A DNA stretch of 30,057 nt from a virus. Shown piece by piece: positions 1-8,000 of the stretch. Position 1 is the first letter of the stretch. Each line of letters starts with the position of its first letter. The notes beneath the pieces were generated by a model. That model did no database searches. It was not told where the DNA came from and saw nothing but the letters and a program-made list of their open reading frames with translations. The stretch is taken from IMG/VR virus record IMGVR_UViG_3300030329_000587, positions 1 to 30,057 of that record; one strand, 5' to 3'. Both the position numbers and the translations under genes were made by a program.

Positions 1-68
1 CCGACCAAACTGTGAAGATAAGTATTGGTACTAGCAGTATTGTTTTGAGTAGCGTACCTATAAGCCAT
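1..68 (-). CDS. Partial fibre-like protein (N-terminus only)
   Basis: An ATG at 66-68 opens a frame that stays open to the window edge (22 codons, beginning MAYRYATQNN). It follows the stop codon of the upstream small fibre-partner gene by three bases. The same arrangement is seen at 1114-1120, where a related small gene ends and a fibre gene starting with Met-Ala begins. I infer the next tail-fibre or adhesin gene of the series. There is no clear Shine-Dalgarno sequence, so translation may be coupled to the upstream gene. Function cannot be shown from 22 residues. Confidence 0.5.
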   Translation of the reverse strand, partial: MAYRYATQNNTASTNTYLHSLV

Positions 69-71
69 TAT

Positions 72-356
72 TTATTTGGGTTTAGGATACTTATCCTTTA
101 CTGCTTTAATCTTAGCTTTCCAGCCATCCATATCGTGATATATCTGGTCTAGCTGTTCAGGAATTGGATCATACGCTTTTGCTCTGTCACGTTGGTATTT
201 TTGGGCATCATATAATGCAGTCTCATCAATGGTTGCTTTATCCCATTCAGCTTTAGTGCAAAGAGGCTTATCTTTCCAAACTATTGACTCATAACTGTCA
301 CCATGGGAAATCCATTTATCAAGAGAAATGCCTAAACGATTCATGACTTTACTCAT
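72..356 (-). CDS. Small fibre-associated protein, copy 2 (KYQRDR / KYPKPK family)
   Basis: This 94-aa soluble protein has no signal peptide or membrane segment. It is clearly paralogous to the product at 1118-1390. Both carry a D..KYQRDR..(A)Y..I block near the middle and end in a lysine-rich tail, KAVK.KYPKPK or KAVKDKYPKPK. Small proteins with this pattern commonly follow fibre genes in tailed phages and are often annotated as tail-fibre assembly or hypothetical; the exact role is not established. The start has a good Shine-Dalgarno sequence (GGAGG) and its ATG overlaps the TGA of the upstream fibre gene as ATGA. I infer a fibre partner or chaperone from position only. Confidence 0.75.
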   Translation of the reverse strand: MSKVMNRLGISLDKWISHGDSYESIVWKDKPLCTKAEWDKATIDETALYDAQKYQRDRAKAYDPIPEQLDQIYHDMDGWKAKIKAVKDKYPKPK

Positions 357-1114
357 TGTTTAACCTCCATCACTGTCATAGTTGAAAGACCAAATACATC
401 ACCTGAACTCCATCGTCTATTCCAGTTGACAGTCATCCCACTACTGTCATATGTACCAAAAACGACTTCATAAAGGTGGGCGTTCGTGCTTATTGTCGTG
501 TCCTGCCAACATAGGCTTGTAGACAATACTCCTGAAGTAGCAACATTATTATAAAGACTATGAATAAAAGCAGTGGATGGTGAACCAGCAATATCTGATG
601 TTGATAGCACTATGTCATCACCACCTTCCGACCTTCTGATACAAGGCCCAGCCCACTCCGCCTCACTTACGCCATACATAACATTTGCACAAATAATAAC
701 CTTTGATCCTTGATATTGTGGAGTAAGGGAAATTTTTAAGAGCGAATCATCTATTGTTGTTGGATACACAGGGCCAGTCGATTTATTACCAGCATTTGTA
801 GCCAAAGCAACAGTGTCAGTTCCTCCATACCAACTGTATTTTGCTTGCAATATGGAATCTGTCGGCATATTACTGGGAACTGCCTCAAAAGCAGGAGCCG
901 ATCCTGTACCTGTAGAAGTAAGTACATGACCATCTGTACCTAAATGAGCTAACTTATCCAAGTTAATCGCATCATCTGCTATTCTTGCAGTTGCAAAAGT
1001 ACCACTTGTTATTTTACTTGCGGCTAAACTCGGTATCCTGGCATCTGCTAAAGTCCCAGATACTATAGATCCTGCTTGTCCGTGTGCTAATGTTGTAGCT
1101 TTAGTTGTTGCCAT
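353..1114 (-). CDS. Tail fibre / adhesin protein
   Basis: A 253-aa protein. Residues 1-75 hold short repeats of the LADARIP.LAASKITSGTF type followed by a G.DGHVLTSTGTGSAPAFE segment, a pattern common in phage fibre shafts that trimerise. The rest is a Ser/Thr/Gly-rich beta-type domain ending in a hydrophobic strand (STMTVMEVKQ). A short LYNN..T motif is shared with the fibre product at 2451-2855. The ATG follows the stop of the upstream small gene by three bases with no Shine-Dalgarno sequence, which suggests coupled translation. It probably forms an accessory receptor-binding fibre; the receptor is unknown. Confidence 0.75.
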   Translation of the reverse strand: MATTKATTLAHGQAGSIVSGTLADARIPSLAASKITSGTFATARIADDAINLDKLAHLGTDGHVLTSTGTGSAPAFEAVPSNMPTDSILQAKYSWYGGTDTVALATNAGNKSTGPVYPTTIDDSLLKISLTPQYQGSKVIICANVMYGVSEAEWAGPCIRRSEGGDDIVLSTSDIAGSPSTAFIHSLYNNVATSGVLSTSLCWQDTTISTNAHLYEVVFGTYDSSGMTVNWNRRWSSGDVFGLSTMTVMEVKQ

Positions 1115-1117
1115 AGT

Positions 1118-1390
1118 TTATTTAGGTTTAGGGTATTTTGCTTTGACTGCCTTACGTCTTTCTATGATCGATGCCTTGTCTGACTCATCGTACAAAGCGA
1201 CTACTAATTCTTGTATAGATGGGTATTCTGCTAATCGATCACGTTGGTATTTTTTGGAGTCGTAATCAGCTATTTTTTCATCTATTTGTTTTTGAGTTGG
1301 TGGATTATCCCCAACCCAAACAATTTTTTCATCCTCGACTCTAAATGAGCAATGAAATTCACTTAATAAATCAATTTTTTCTCTGTCCAT
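1118..1390 (-). CDS. Small fibre-associated protein, copy 1 (KYQRDR / KYPKPK family)
   Basis: A 90-aa paralogue of the product at 72-356. It shares YDSKKYQRDRLAEYPSI (YDAQKYQRDRAKAYDPI in copy 2) and the C-terminus KAVKAKYPKPK. The N-terminal 40 residues differ, with a beta-rich F.V.D.KIVWVGDNPPT segment against ESIVWKDKPLCT in copy 2; the shared IVW spacing suggests the two halves are diverged rather than unrelated. It lies between two fibre genes, separated from the upstream stop by one base and without an obvious Shine-Dalgarno sequence. Likely a fibre-assembly partner, by position only. Confidence 0.75.
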   Translation of the reverse strand: MDREKIDLLSEFHCSFRVEDEKIVWVGDNPPTQKQIDEKIADYDSKKYQRDRLAEYPSIQELVVALYDESDKASIIERRKAVKAKYPKPK

Positions 1391-1391
1391 T

Positions 1392-2012
1392 TTAATTTTT
1401 TGCTACAATTCCCATCATTATAATTCCAGTATTCGAGTCTGCGTACCACCTTGAACCACCAGCTGCCCCATTTCCGTATACTCCCCACTTGAATTTATAA
1501 GTTTTTTCACTTCCACTCGTATTTTGATTAACTCCTGCAGCACTGCCGGGATTCGTTGTCGTCCCATCATTAGAATTAATAAGTGAACTTCCTCCTTTTA
1601 AAACGTTTGTCCCAGATGCTAAAGATCCGCTACTCACTGCTGGGGTTGATCCATCTGTAGTATAAAAAATACAATTCTGAGAAGCCTTTACATTCCCTGA
1701 ATATTGATAAGAATTTCCTCCAATTGCAGACATGTAAGCATAAAAATTGTTAGGTACTGTTAGTGTAATAAGATTGCTAGTCGCAATTCCATACTCTGTG
1801 TTTGCTGCTGTGGTATCAGAAGTTGCCGTATCTTGAATCATTTTACATTCTATGACTGCTCCTGACGGAACCCCAGAACCCCAACTCCAAGCACTCCCAG
1901 AATCAGAAGCAAGTACCCTAGTTCCTGAATCATCTTTTATACTGTCAGTTTGGACAATAGGGGATGTTAATTTTACACCAATTACATCAGCAATATCTCT
2001 TGCTCTACTCAT
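1392..2012 (-). CDS. Fibre-like structural protein (MSRARDIADVIG start)
   Basis: A 206-aa protein. The N-terminus MSRARDIADVIG is of a type often seen at the start of fibre or tail-spike proteins in aquatic phages and may be a short attachment helix. The body is rich in Ser, Thr, Gly and Asn with alternating hydrophobic residues, typical of beta-structured trimers. It ends in a hydrophobic strand (TGIIMMGIVAKN) like neighbouring fibre products. A strong Shine-Dalgarno sequence (AAGGAGG) precedes the ATG, which overlaps the TGA-containing end of the upstream gene. Receptor binding is inferred from composition and position. Confidence 0.7.
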   Translation of the reverse strand: MSRARDIADVIGVKLTSPIVQTDSIKDDSGTRVLASDSGSAWSWGSGVPSGAVIECKMIQDTATSDTTAANTEYGIATSNLITLTVPNNFYAYMSAIGGNSYQYSGNVKASQNCIFYTTDGSTPAVSSGSLASGTNVLKGGSSLINSNDGTTTNPGSAAGVNQNTSGSEKTYKFKWGVYGNGAAGGSRWYADSNTGIIMMGIVAKN

Positions 2013-2242
2013 TTGCCTCCTTCACACTTTAGTGCTTTAAGTTCATCAGTAGTTTTACAGGAATCTACACTTTTAGTTATATCTCTAAGCCTTTGCTTTT
2101 CGGCTACGATTGCCTTTGTGTCTGCACCAGATTCCTGTGCTTGCATAAACAATATGTCTTGTGCTTCTAGTAAAGGTTTCCGTTCCTGCCTAAGTCTTTC
2201 TTTTGTGATGTCTTTTGCTTTATCTAAGTTGATTGTAATCAT
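2009..2242 (-). CDS. Small helical protein of the tail-fibre region
   Basis: A 77-aa, highly charged, predicted helical protein (KAKDITKERLRQERKPLLE and later AEKQRLRDITKSVDSCKT). Small coiled-coil proteins like this are frequent among tail-fibre genes of aquatic tailed phages and have no settled function. It overlaps the upstream gene by four bases (ATGA) and the downstream one by four bases, so it is in the same translational chain. A GGAG sequence lies upstream of the ATG. It could be a chaperone or a virion protein; nothing in the sequence decides this. Confidence 0.7.
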   Translation of the reverse strand: MITINLDKAKDITKERLRQERKPLLEAQDILFMQAQESGADTKAIVAEKQRLRDITKSVDSCKTTDELKALKCEGGK

Positions 2243-2448
2243 GCACCTACTCCATCATGTCCATTCTTATCAAAGTCGTATTCCCAAGCATTCCTAAAAT
2301 CAAATTCTTTTGGTAAATCTGTGTGATCTATAATTTTATATTTAACACCAGTAGGAACGTCTTTTTTTGCAGTCTCTTCATCCGAAAATACACCAGTTGG
2401 AGTCATAACTGCAATACCACTTTCTTGTTGATAGATAATTACTTTCAT
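2239..2448 (-). CDS. Small conserved-type protein of the tail-fibre region
   Basis: A 69-aa protein that starts MKVIIYQQESGIAVMTPTG, then has a DVPTGVKYKIID segment and a short FRNAWEYDF motif, ending in a Gly/Asp tail (NGHDGVGA). This layout is familiar from small proteins beside fibre genes in T4-like and T7-like aquatic phages, where they have no known function. It has no membrane segment. It lies two bases after the stop of the upstream fibre gene, has no clear Shine-Dalgarno sequence, and overlaps the downstream gene by four bases. A companion protein of the fibre cluster is the most that can be said. Confidence 0.7.
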   Translation of the reverse strand: MKVIIYQQESGIAVMTPTGVFSDEETAKKDVPTGVKYKIIDHTDLPKEFDFRNAWEYDFDKNGHDGVGA

Positions 2449-2450
2449 TT

Positions 2451-2855
2451 TTAAGCCACAAATATTATGGAAATTATTTGAGAATCAGATGCTGCTCCAC
2501 CTGATGTATCATGAGACTGATAAAATGCTTTAAATCGTGCATTTACACCAGAATCAGTCTCAGCATTATTATAAAGCATCATGCTTGGCCCACCTCTATT
2601 GCCACCACTATTTTGATCGTAATTGGCGTATCCTGCAGAAAAATTATTTGGGATTGGTTGTATGAAATTAACAGTGAAATCTCCTGTCGCATTTCCAGCA
2701 ATACTTGAAACATTCCCTGAACCCCTTATCATAGCTGTTCCGGGGTTTGTACTAAAATCCCCGTCTAAATTAAAATTAACCCAAGCTCTTACCCTAAAAT
2801 TCTGACCTATCGTTTTAGATCGTGCATCTGCACTTTCATTAACTAACCCACTCAT
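2451..2855 (-). CDS. Fibre-like structural protein
   Basis: A 134-aa protein starting MSGLVNESADARSKTIGQNF. I chose the ATG at 2853-2855 because GGAG lies about eight bases upstream and the ATG sits next to the stop of the upstream gene (2857-2859). A longer frame exists, but its first 41 residues overprint the upstream gene. The sequence RVRAWVNFNLDG is followed by a Gly/Asn/Ser-rich beta-type body and a hydrophobic C-terminal strand (IISIIFVA). The LYNNAETDS motif matches LYNNVATS in the fibre product at 353-1114, where the DNA is also near-identical over about 13 bases. Probably a receptor-binding or fibre-tip component. Confidence 0.7.
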   Translation of the reverse strand: MSGLVNESADARSKTIGQNFRVRAWVNFNLDGDFSTNPGTAMIRGSGNVSSIAGNATGDFTVNFIQPIPNNFSAGYANYDQNSGGNRGGPSMMLYNNAETDSGVNARFKAFYQSHDTSGGAASDSQIISIIFVA

Positions 2856-2856
2856 A

Positions 2857-3243
2857 TTAGCTACTCCAATCTTGTTTAATAAAAGTAGTAACAATGTCCA
2901 CATCCGCACTTGTATCCATTTTAAAACTCCATTTATCCCCCGGATAAAGTACAAATCTGTCATTCCATGCAAAAACACTTGCTTCAGGAATGTCCTGATA
3001 GAGTATTTCTAAAGTCCCAGTTCCATCATGCAAATAGCACCTAAGATTTTCCGTTCCACTTGCCGTATTGGTTGCAATAAATCCAAGAACTGTGATGATA
3101 GTATTGGCTGGAACTACTGCTGTATCTGTTCCTGTAGTAGCTCGGTATGGACTTGTCCATACATGAGCAGTTTGGGAATTACTTAAAGTTTCAATAGTAC
3201 CTCTACAGAGTACCTCTGTCCCAGATCCACTTGGTATAGCCAT
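2857..3243 (-). CDS. Tail-region structural protein, unknown fold
   Basis: A 128-aa protein (MAIPSGSGTEVLCRGTIETL...) dominated by alternating hydrophobic and polar residues, with a W.DRFVLYPGDKWSFKM stretch near the C-terminus. Similar small beta-rich proteins directly after the T7-type fibre gene often belong to the tail or fibre complex. It starts one base after the fibre stop, preceded by an AGGATATT sequence that can serve as a ribosome-binding site. No enzymatic motif is visible. The role is inferred from position only. Confidence 0.65.
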   Translation of the reverse strand: MAIPSGSGTEVLCRGTIETLSNSQTAHVWTSPYRATTGTDTAVVPANTIITVLGFIATNTASGTENLRCYLHDGTGTLEILYQDIPEASVFAWNDRFVLYPGDKWSFKMDTSADVDIVTTFIKQDWSS

Positions 3244-3244
3244 A

Positions 3245-5008
3245 TTAATATCCTAATGTAAGTGCTTGATGAGTTGAGCTTTGCATAAAGGCTCCTTTTT
3301 GTTTAATTTTTCCTGTTGTTGATGTCTCAATATCAACTCCTGAAGCTAATGTTGTATCGTTACTTATAGTAATGCTTGAACCATCTGCCGATATACTGTC
3401 GAGTGCTATTGATCCAACATTGGTTATGTTGTTGTCACCAAAGGAAACATTACCGGAAAATGTGCCACCAGAAGAGGCGCTAACCGTATCTGAAACTGTG
3501 AAGGATTTAAATGCAATGACATTTAATTCGTCATTCAATGCTGGTGCGGCAACTAAAACAATACTGGTGCCGTTTGATGCTGTGTAATCTGTGGTGTCCT
3601 TGAGCTGAACCCCATTCAAGAAAACAATAATATTGCTTGTCGTGTAAGAAAGCGTCCCCCCAACATCCGCACTTCCAGAATAGGTTTTGGAAGATACCTG
3701 ACCTGATGTTGTGACGAATTTATACTCTAATAGACTTGCAGATCCAGCCGCAGACGCCGCAATCCAATTGCCGCCATCATAGATCCGCATTTCATTGTCA
3801 GTTGTGTTGAAATACAACATTCCTGTGGCAAGCGCATTACCATCATTATCCGTGCCGGGACCATCCTTACTGCCATTAAATGCCCCATATACCCCTTGGC
3901 CTCTAAAATCAAGATCAACACTTGATCCTGCCGCCGCCATGTTTTCAGAAATGGTAATACTTGTTCCATCAACTTTTATGACATTGGCATCCGTTGGGAT
4001 TCCTGAACCTGTGACCTCTTGACCAACAATAATATTTGATGCACTTGCAACTGTAATAACGCTGGCATTCTTAGCCCAAGTACCTGTGGTGTCTGCATCT
4101 GTCGCAGATGCGCCATCTGCCATCTTGCCTAAGTAGGTATCTGAAAAGTTGTCATAGACAGAGCTGACTGATGCCGCGCTATTCTTAGCCGCAACTTCAG
4201 AAGCCGCCGCATTAGTGGCAGATGTTGACGCCGAAGAAGCAGAAGAAGCCGCATTGCTAGCATATTTGCGAGCTGAATAATTTCCTGATGTTACTTCATT
4301 TGCTTCGACGCCCTGACCACCAATAGCCCATTCCTTTGCTGATCCATCGGCCGGAGCATGTGTGGAATCTACACCGACAGCCCAATTCTTTGCTGACTCG
4401 TCAGAGGTATCTGAGCCTGACCCTCCAGAATAGGTTTGTGCGTTTCCGTCAACTCTTGTTGCATAGCTGATTGTGGTCAGCTTGTAGTCGTTTGTTATTG
4501 TAACATTGGCATCTGAATAAGCCTTATTAACAGCGTCATCATCCCCGGTAGGCGTTGCAACTCCTGAGATCCTTTTGTCAACGCCATCAACCTCAATGTT
4601 GTATTGGGTTGTATCTGAAGGGTCGATTGCAATAGATTCATTGGCGCGGTCAATGGCTTCCAATGCCAAAAATCGAGCCTGATCAGTCGAAGTATTAAGA
4701 TCCTCATCCTGAATAACCGAGTTTGCAGAAAAGACAACTTCTGCCGCAGTTCGGTTTGTTTCCCGGTAGATCCGCAATATATTTGTTGAACTTAGCGCGG
4801 CGTTTAAAGGCGATGATCCTGCACCCGGAACGGCTGACAGAGTGACCGTTCCTGAAACAACGGAGTACTGAGACGTGCTTAAGTTAGTACCGCCTAGTGA
4901 TGCCTTAATGTTGTCGGTGTCATGAGCAACTGCGGAAAAGCTGTAAGTGTAGTCTTTCCCGCTGTTTGCGCTGGAATTGGAAGTATATTCTATGTAGGAA
5001 TAAGCCAT
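3245..5008 (-). CDS. Tail fibre protein with T7 gp17-like N-terminal domain
   Basis: A 587-aa protein. Residues 1-135 fit the T7 gp17 N-terminal attachment domain: an initial beta segment with GKDYTYSFSAVAHDTDNIKA, then LRIYRETNRTAAEVVFSANSVIQDEDLNTSTDQARFLALEAIDRA, which matches the gp17 pattern of 'D.t.Gs.l...DLN....Q....a.EA.D'. An Ala/Ser-rich coiled region (about 240-290) follows, then a beta-rich shaft with FNGSKDGPGTDNDGNALATGMLYFNTTDNEMRIYDGGNW (about 385-420), a motif common in phage fibres. It should attach to the tail tube and carry host recognition. It is slightly longer than T7 gp17 (553 aa). A TGCTAGCA palindrome lies in the coiled region (4255-4262). Confidence 0.88.
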   Translation of the reverse strand: MAYSYIEYTSNSSANSGKDYTYSFSAVAHDTDNIKASLGGTNLSTSQYSVVSGTVTLSAVPGAGSSPLNAALSSTNILRIYRETNRTAAEVVFSANSVIQDEDLNTSTDQARFLALEAIDRANESIAIDPSDTTQYNIEVDGVDKRISGVATPTGDDDAVNKAYSDANVTITNDYKLTTISYATRVDGNAQTYSGGSGSDTSDESAKNWAVGVDSTHAPADGSAKEWAIGGQGVEANEVTSGNYSARKYASNAASSASSASTSATNAAASEVAAKNSAASVSSVYDNFSDTYLGKMADGASATDADTTGTWAKNASVITVASASNIIVGQEVTGSGIPTDANVIKVDGTSITISENMAAAGSSVDLDFRGQGVYGAFNGSKDGPGTDNDGNALATGMLYFNTTDNEMRIYDGGNWIAASAAGSASLLEYKFVTTSGQVSSKTYSGSADVGGTLSYTTSNIIVFLNGVQLKDTTDYTASNGTSIVLVAAPALNDELNVIAFKSFTVSDTVSASSGGTFSGNVSFGDNNITNVGSIALDSISADGSSITISNDTTLASGVDIETSTTGKIKQKGAFMQSSTHQALTLGY

Positions 5009-5011
5009 TTC

Positions 5012-8000
5012 TTATTGTTGTATAAATTCACCTAATTCTTCTTGTTGCCTTTTTTTTTCTTCAAGCGGGATGTATCTAGGATCAATGATATTTTGACTTA
5101 AAGGTGCTTGCGCTCTTGCCATTTGAGCTTCAATCAGTTGCTCCTGAATTTCTGCGCCAAAGTCATCAAGATTTACTAAATTCTGCCAAGCAACTTCTTT
5201 TGCCGCTTTGAGTTCAAATTCCAACTCTTTTCTCTGCATGCCGGGGTCCATTTCCCTGAACTCAGGAGACGCAACACGTTCATGGATTCCCAAGTCATAA
5301 AGAGTTTGTGCGAACTTCTGGCCCCAAAGGTATTGCTGACGATCAGTAAGATTAATCCTAAAAGACTCTCCTGTGTCGATCTTAACAACCTTTTGCCTCC
5401 AATGAGATGGGGGTGAAACCCCTACGCCACCAAGCTTTACGACGGTTTGGGTAATAATGCTTTTATCCCTGTTCGTCTCAGGCATTGGATTCAGCATTGA
5501 GTCGAAGAACCTCCGCGCTTTAGGGCTGAACATACCATTCTTAATCGTGTACCTGAGCTGAGAAACCCCATCATAGTTGAGGCGAGGATTAAGCTGAGTG
5601 CTACCACCACCGCCATAAGGCATATCACCATCAGGCCCAGCCCCGATAAGATCCGTAAACCACGGATTCCTAGACTTCCAACGCTTGAGATAGCTTTTGA
5701 TGAGTGATGGATCAACCGTGTTTCTGATGTAGGGATCTTCACCTCTTGCAACTCCGGCACGGAATGATGAAAGCGTGGAATCAAGCGGGTTTATTGCTTT
5801 TGCTAAATTTTCAAATGGCCCCGCCAAACCATGCCGTGGATCGCTTTTAAATAAACTTTGAATTTGGGATACCCCGCGAAGCATCATTCGTTCATCTGCA
5901 AAGCCCCCCCACATCATTCCGAAGTGTCCCCAAAGCTCACTAAGACTATCAATAGCGTCGTTATATTCAGCCTCTCCTTTAAAGAATCCCGGCGTTACAT
6001 TCATTAGAAGCTCTGCGAAATGGGACGAATCAGAGCCGATTTGAACAATTAGAGACAGAGGATCTAGGCCCGCATAACTTCGGTATCCATTTTCTGTAAC
6101 AAAAGCATGTGTCTGAAACCCGGATTCACGAAGAACGTCTGTTTCGACAGCTCGCTTATCACGCTGTTCAATCGGTTTGTCAGGCGAAGTCCGAGGTGGC
6201 ATCCAAGTGGTCATGCCGCCCTGCCATGTTCGTATTGCAGACCAGATCATGATTGAAGAACCAACCCACGTTTTTGCTTTTGCAAGACTTTGGGCTTCCC
6301 TGCCATGTATTCCGGCTAGGGCGTTGTGGTGCTCCTTGACAACCCTGCCGAGTACCGGGATGTGTGACATCGAATCCCGTGTCAGATTGACAGGCGTGGA
6401 GAAGAACGGGAGAAAGATTCTAAGTGGCGGGAAGGCGTCCCTCATCTTATTCATGAGTTCAAACATATCGTAACGCTCCCCTTCTTCAGCCTCTTTTGTT
6501 GCTCCTGAAGAGGCTTTCTTGAATGGCGTCTTGAACCATGACTCTGCCGATCCCATAGGCCTTGCAAACACCGATTCCTGAACAAACTTCTGTTCAAGCT
6601 CATCAATCTCTCGATACATAAAATTAATCGGAGAGTCGATGTTCCGGGTCATGATATGATTATAAGCCGTGTCATAATCAATATTGCCCATCGATGCCGC
6701 TTTCCGGGCATAGCGGTCTGCAAGCGCAAAGCGCTGAAAGAATAAAGCCTGTGATCGGATCAGCTCATCGGATGACATTTGCAACCGAGTACCACCGCGG
6801 CTTACCCGTGCTAGCATCCTGCCAATAACAGGGGCCACACCGGGGTCATCAGACCACAAGAAATGCCCGGAGGTGGGATGGTGTAATTCGTTTCTGTAAG
6901 GGCCGGGGAGAACAGGCGCGTCTGTAACAAAAGAAAGTGCCGCAGATTTTAGGGCGTACATTTTCCCGTACCACATCCCCATCAGCCCCTTGGCCGCTTC
7001 TTGTGAGGATATGCCTGAGTTCTTCAAGAACCCTGCAAGCTGGCGTTCCACAATCGTCATGGCAAGTTTCATCTCACCACTTAACAGGTTTCTTACCACC
7101 GTCTTTGGATTAGACATGAGGCCTGAAACGTATTCGTTCAGAAGATGCTCTGACCCAAGCATCAGCTTTCGATAAGCCCGATAACCCAGATTCTTCATGA
7201 ACTTCTGGTAGAAGCCCGGATTCTTAACCTCAGCCTGCTTTGCCATCTTCAATGCCGCTCTGACATTGTGGCCTGTGTTTCGATCCCCGTAGGCCTGAGC
7301 AATGGATCGCAAGACATTAGGATCTACACCGCCCACTTCAATCTTCATCCCAAATTGACCTAAACCGCGACCAAATGCCTCAGCCCCTCCTTTGAGGGAA
7401 TAGTCCAAAAAACCTAATAATTCTAAATGTTGGTCTATTAATACATCTGTTTCAGGGCTTGAAGGAAGATCAAGTAAATCTTCAACAAATTTAGCATGGT
7501 TGACAGCAATAATTCTTAATGCTTCTGCATTGGCTGATTGCTCATCTACCTTTTTCCCGATCCCGATGATGTCATCAAGATCCATCCCAGCTTCAACTTT
7601 ACGCTCTGCACGACGCCGTATGACTGCTCGGCGGCGGGGCTTATCAAGCTTTGGTTTAACTTCAGCAAGAGCAAGCGAGACTTTGTTAATGAGATTCTGA
7701 ACATCTGCTTCAGTATCAATATTACGGAAGTTAAAGAATCGACCACCAGCCGTCCGTAACGTCTCTCTTTTGGCACTTTCTGAAGTCCCTCTTACCTCAA
7801 TATCAAAATCAATTAGACCTGTTTCTGGGTCAATATAAATAGTGTCACGCATGCTCTCAACGTACTCACGCCATTCTTTTTGGTCTTTAACTTTAAAAGG
7901 CTCTTCAGCCTTGGTTCGTCCCGGTTTTGCGCCTAATTCAAACATCTGTGGGGCATCTTCCGGCGTGACATTCAGACCGCCTGCGGTGTGCGCTTCTGCC

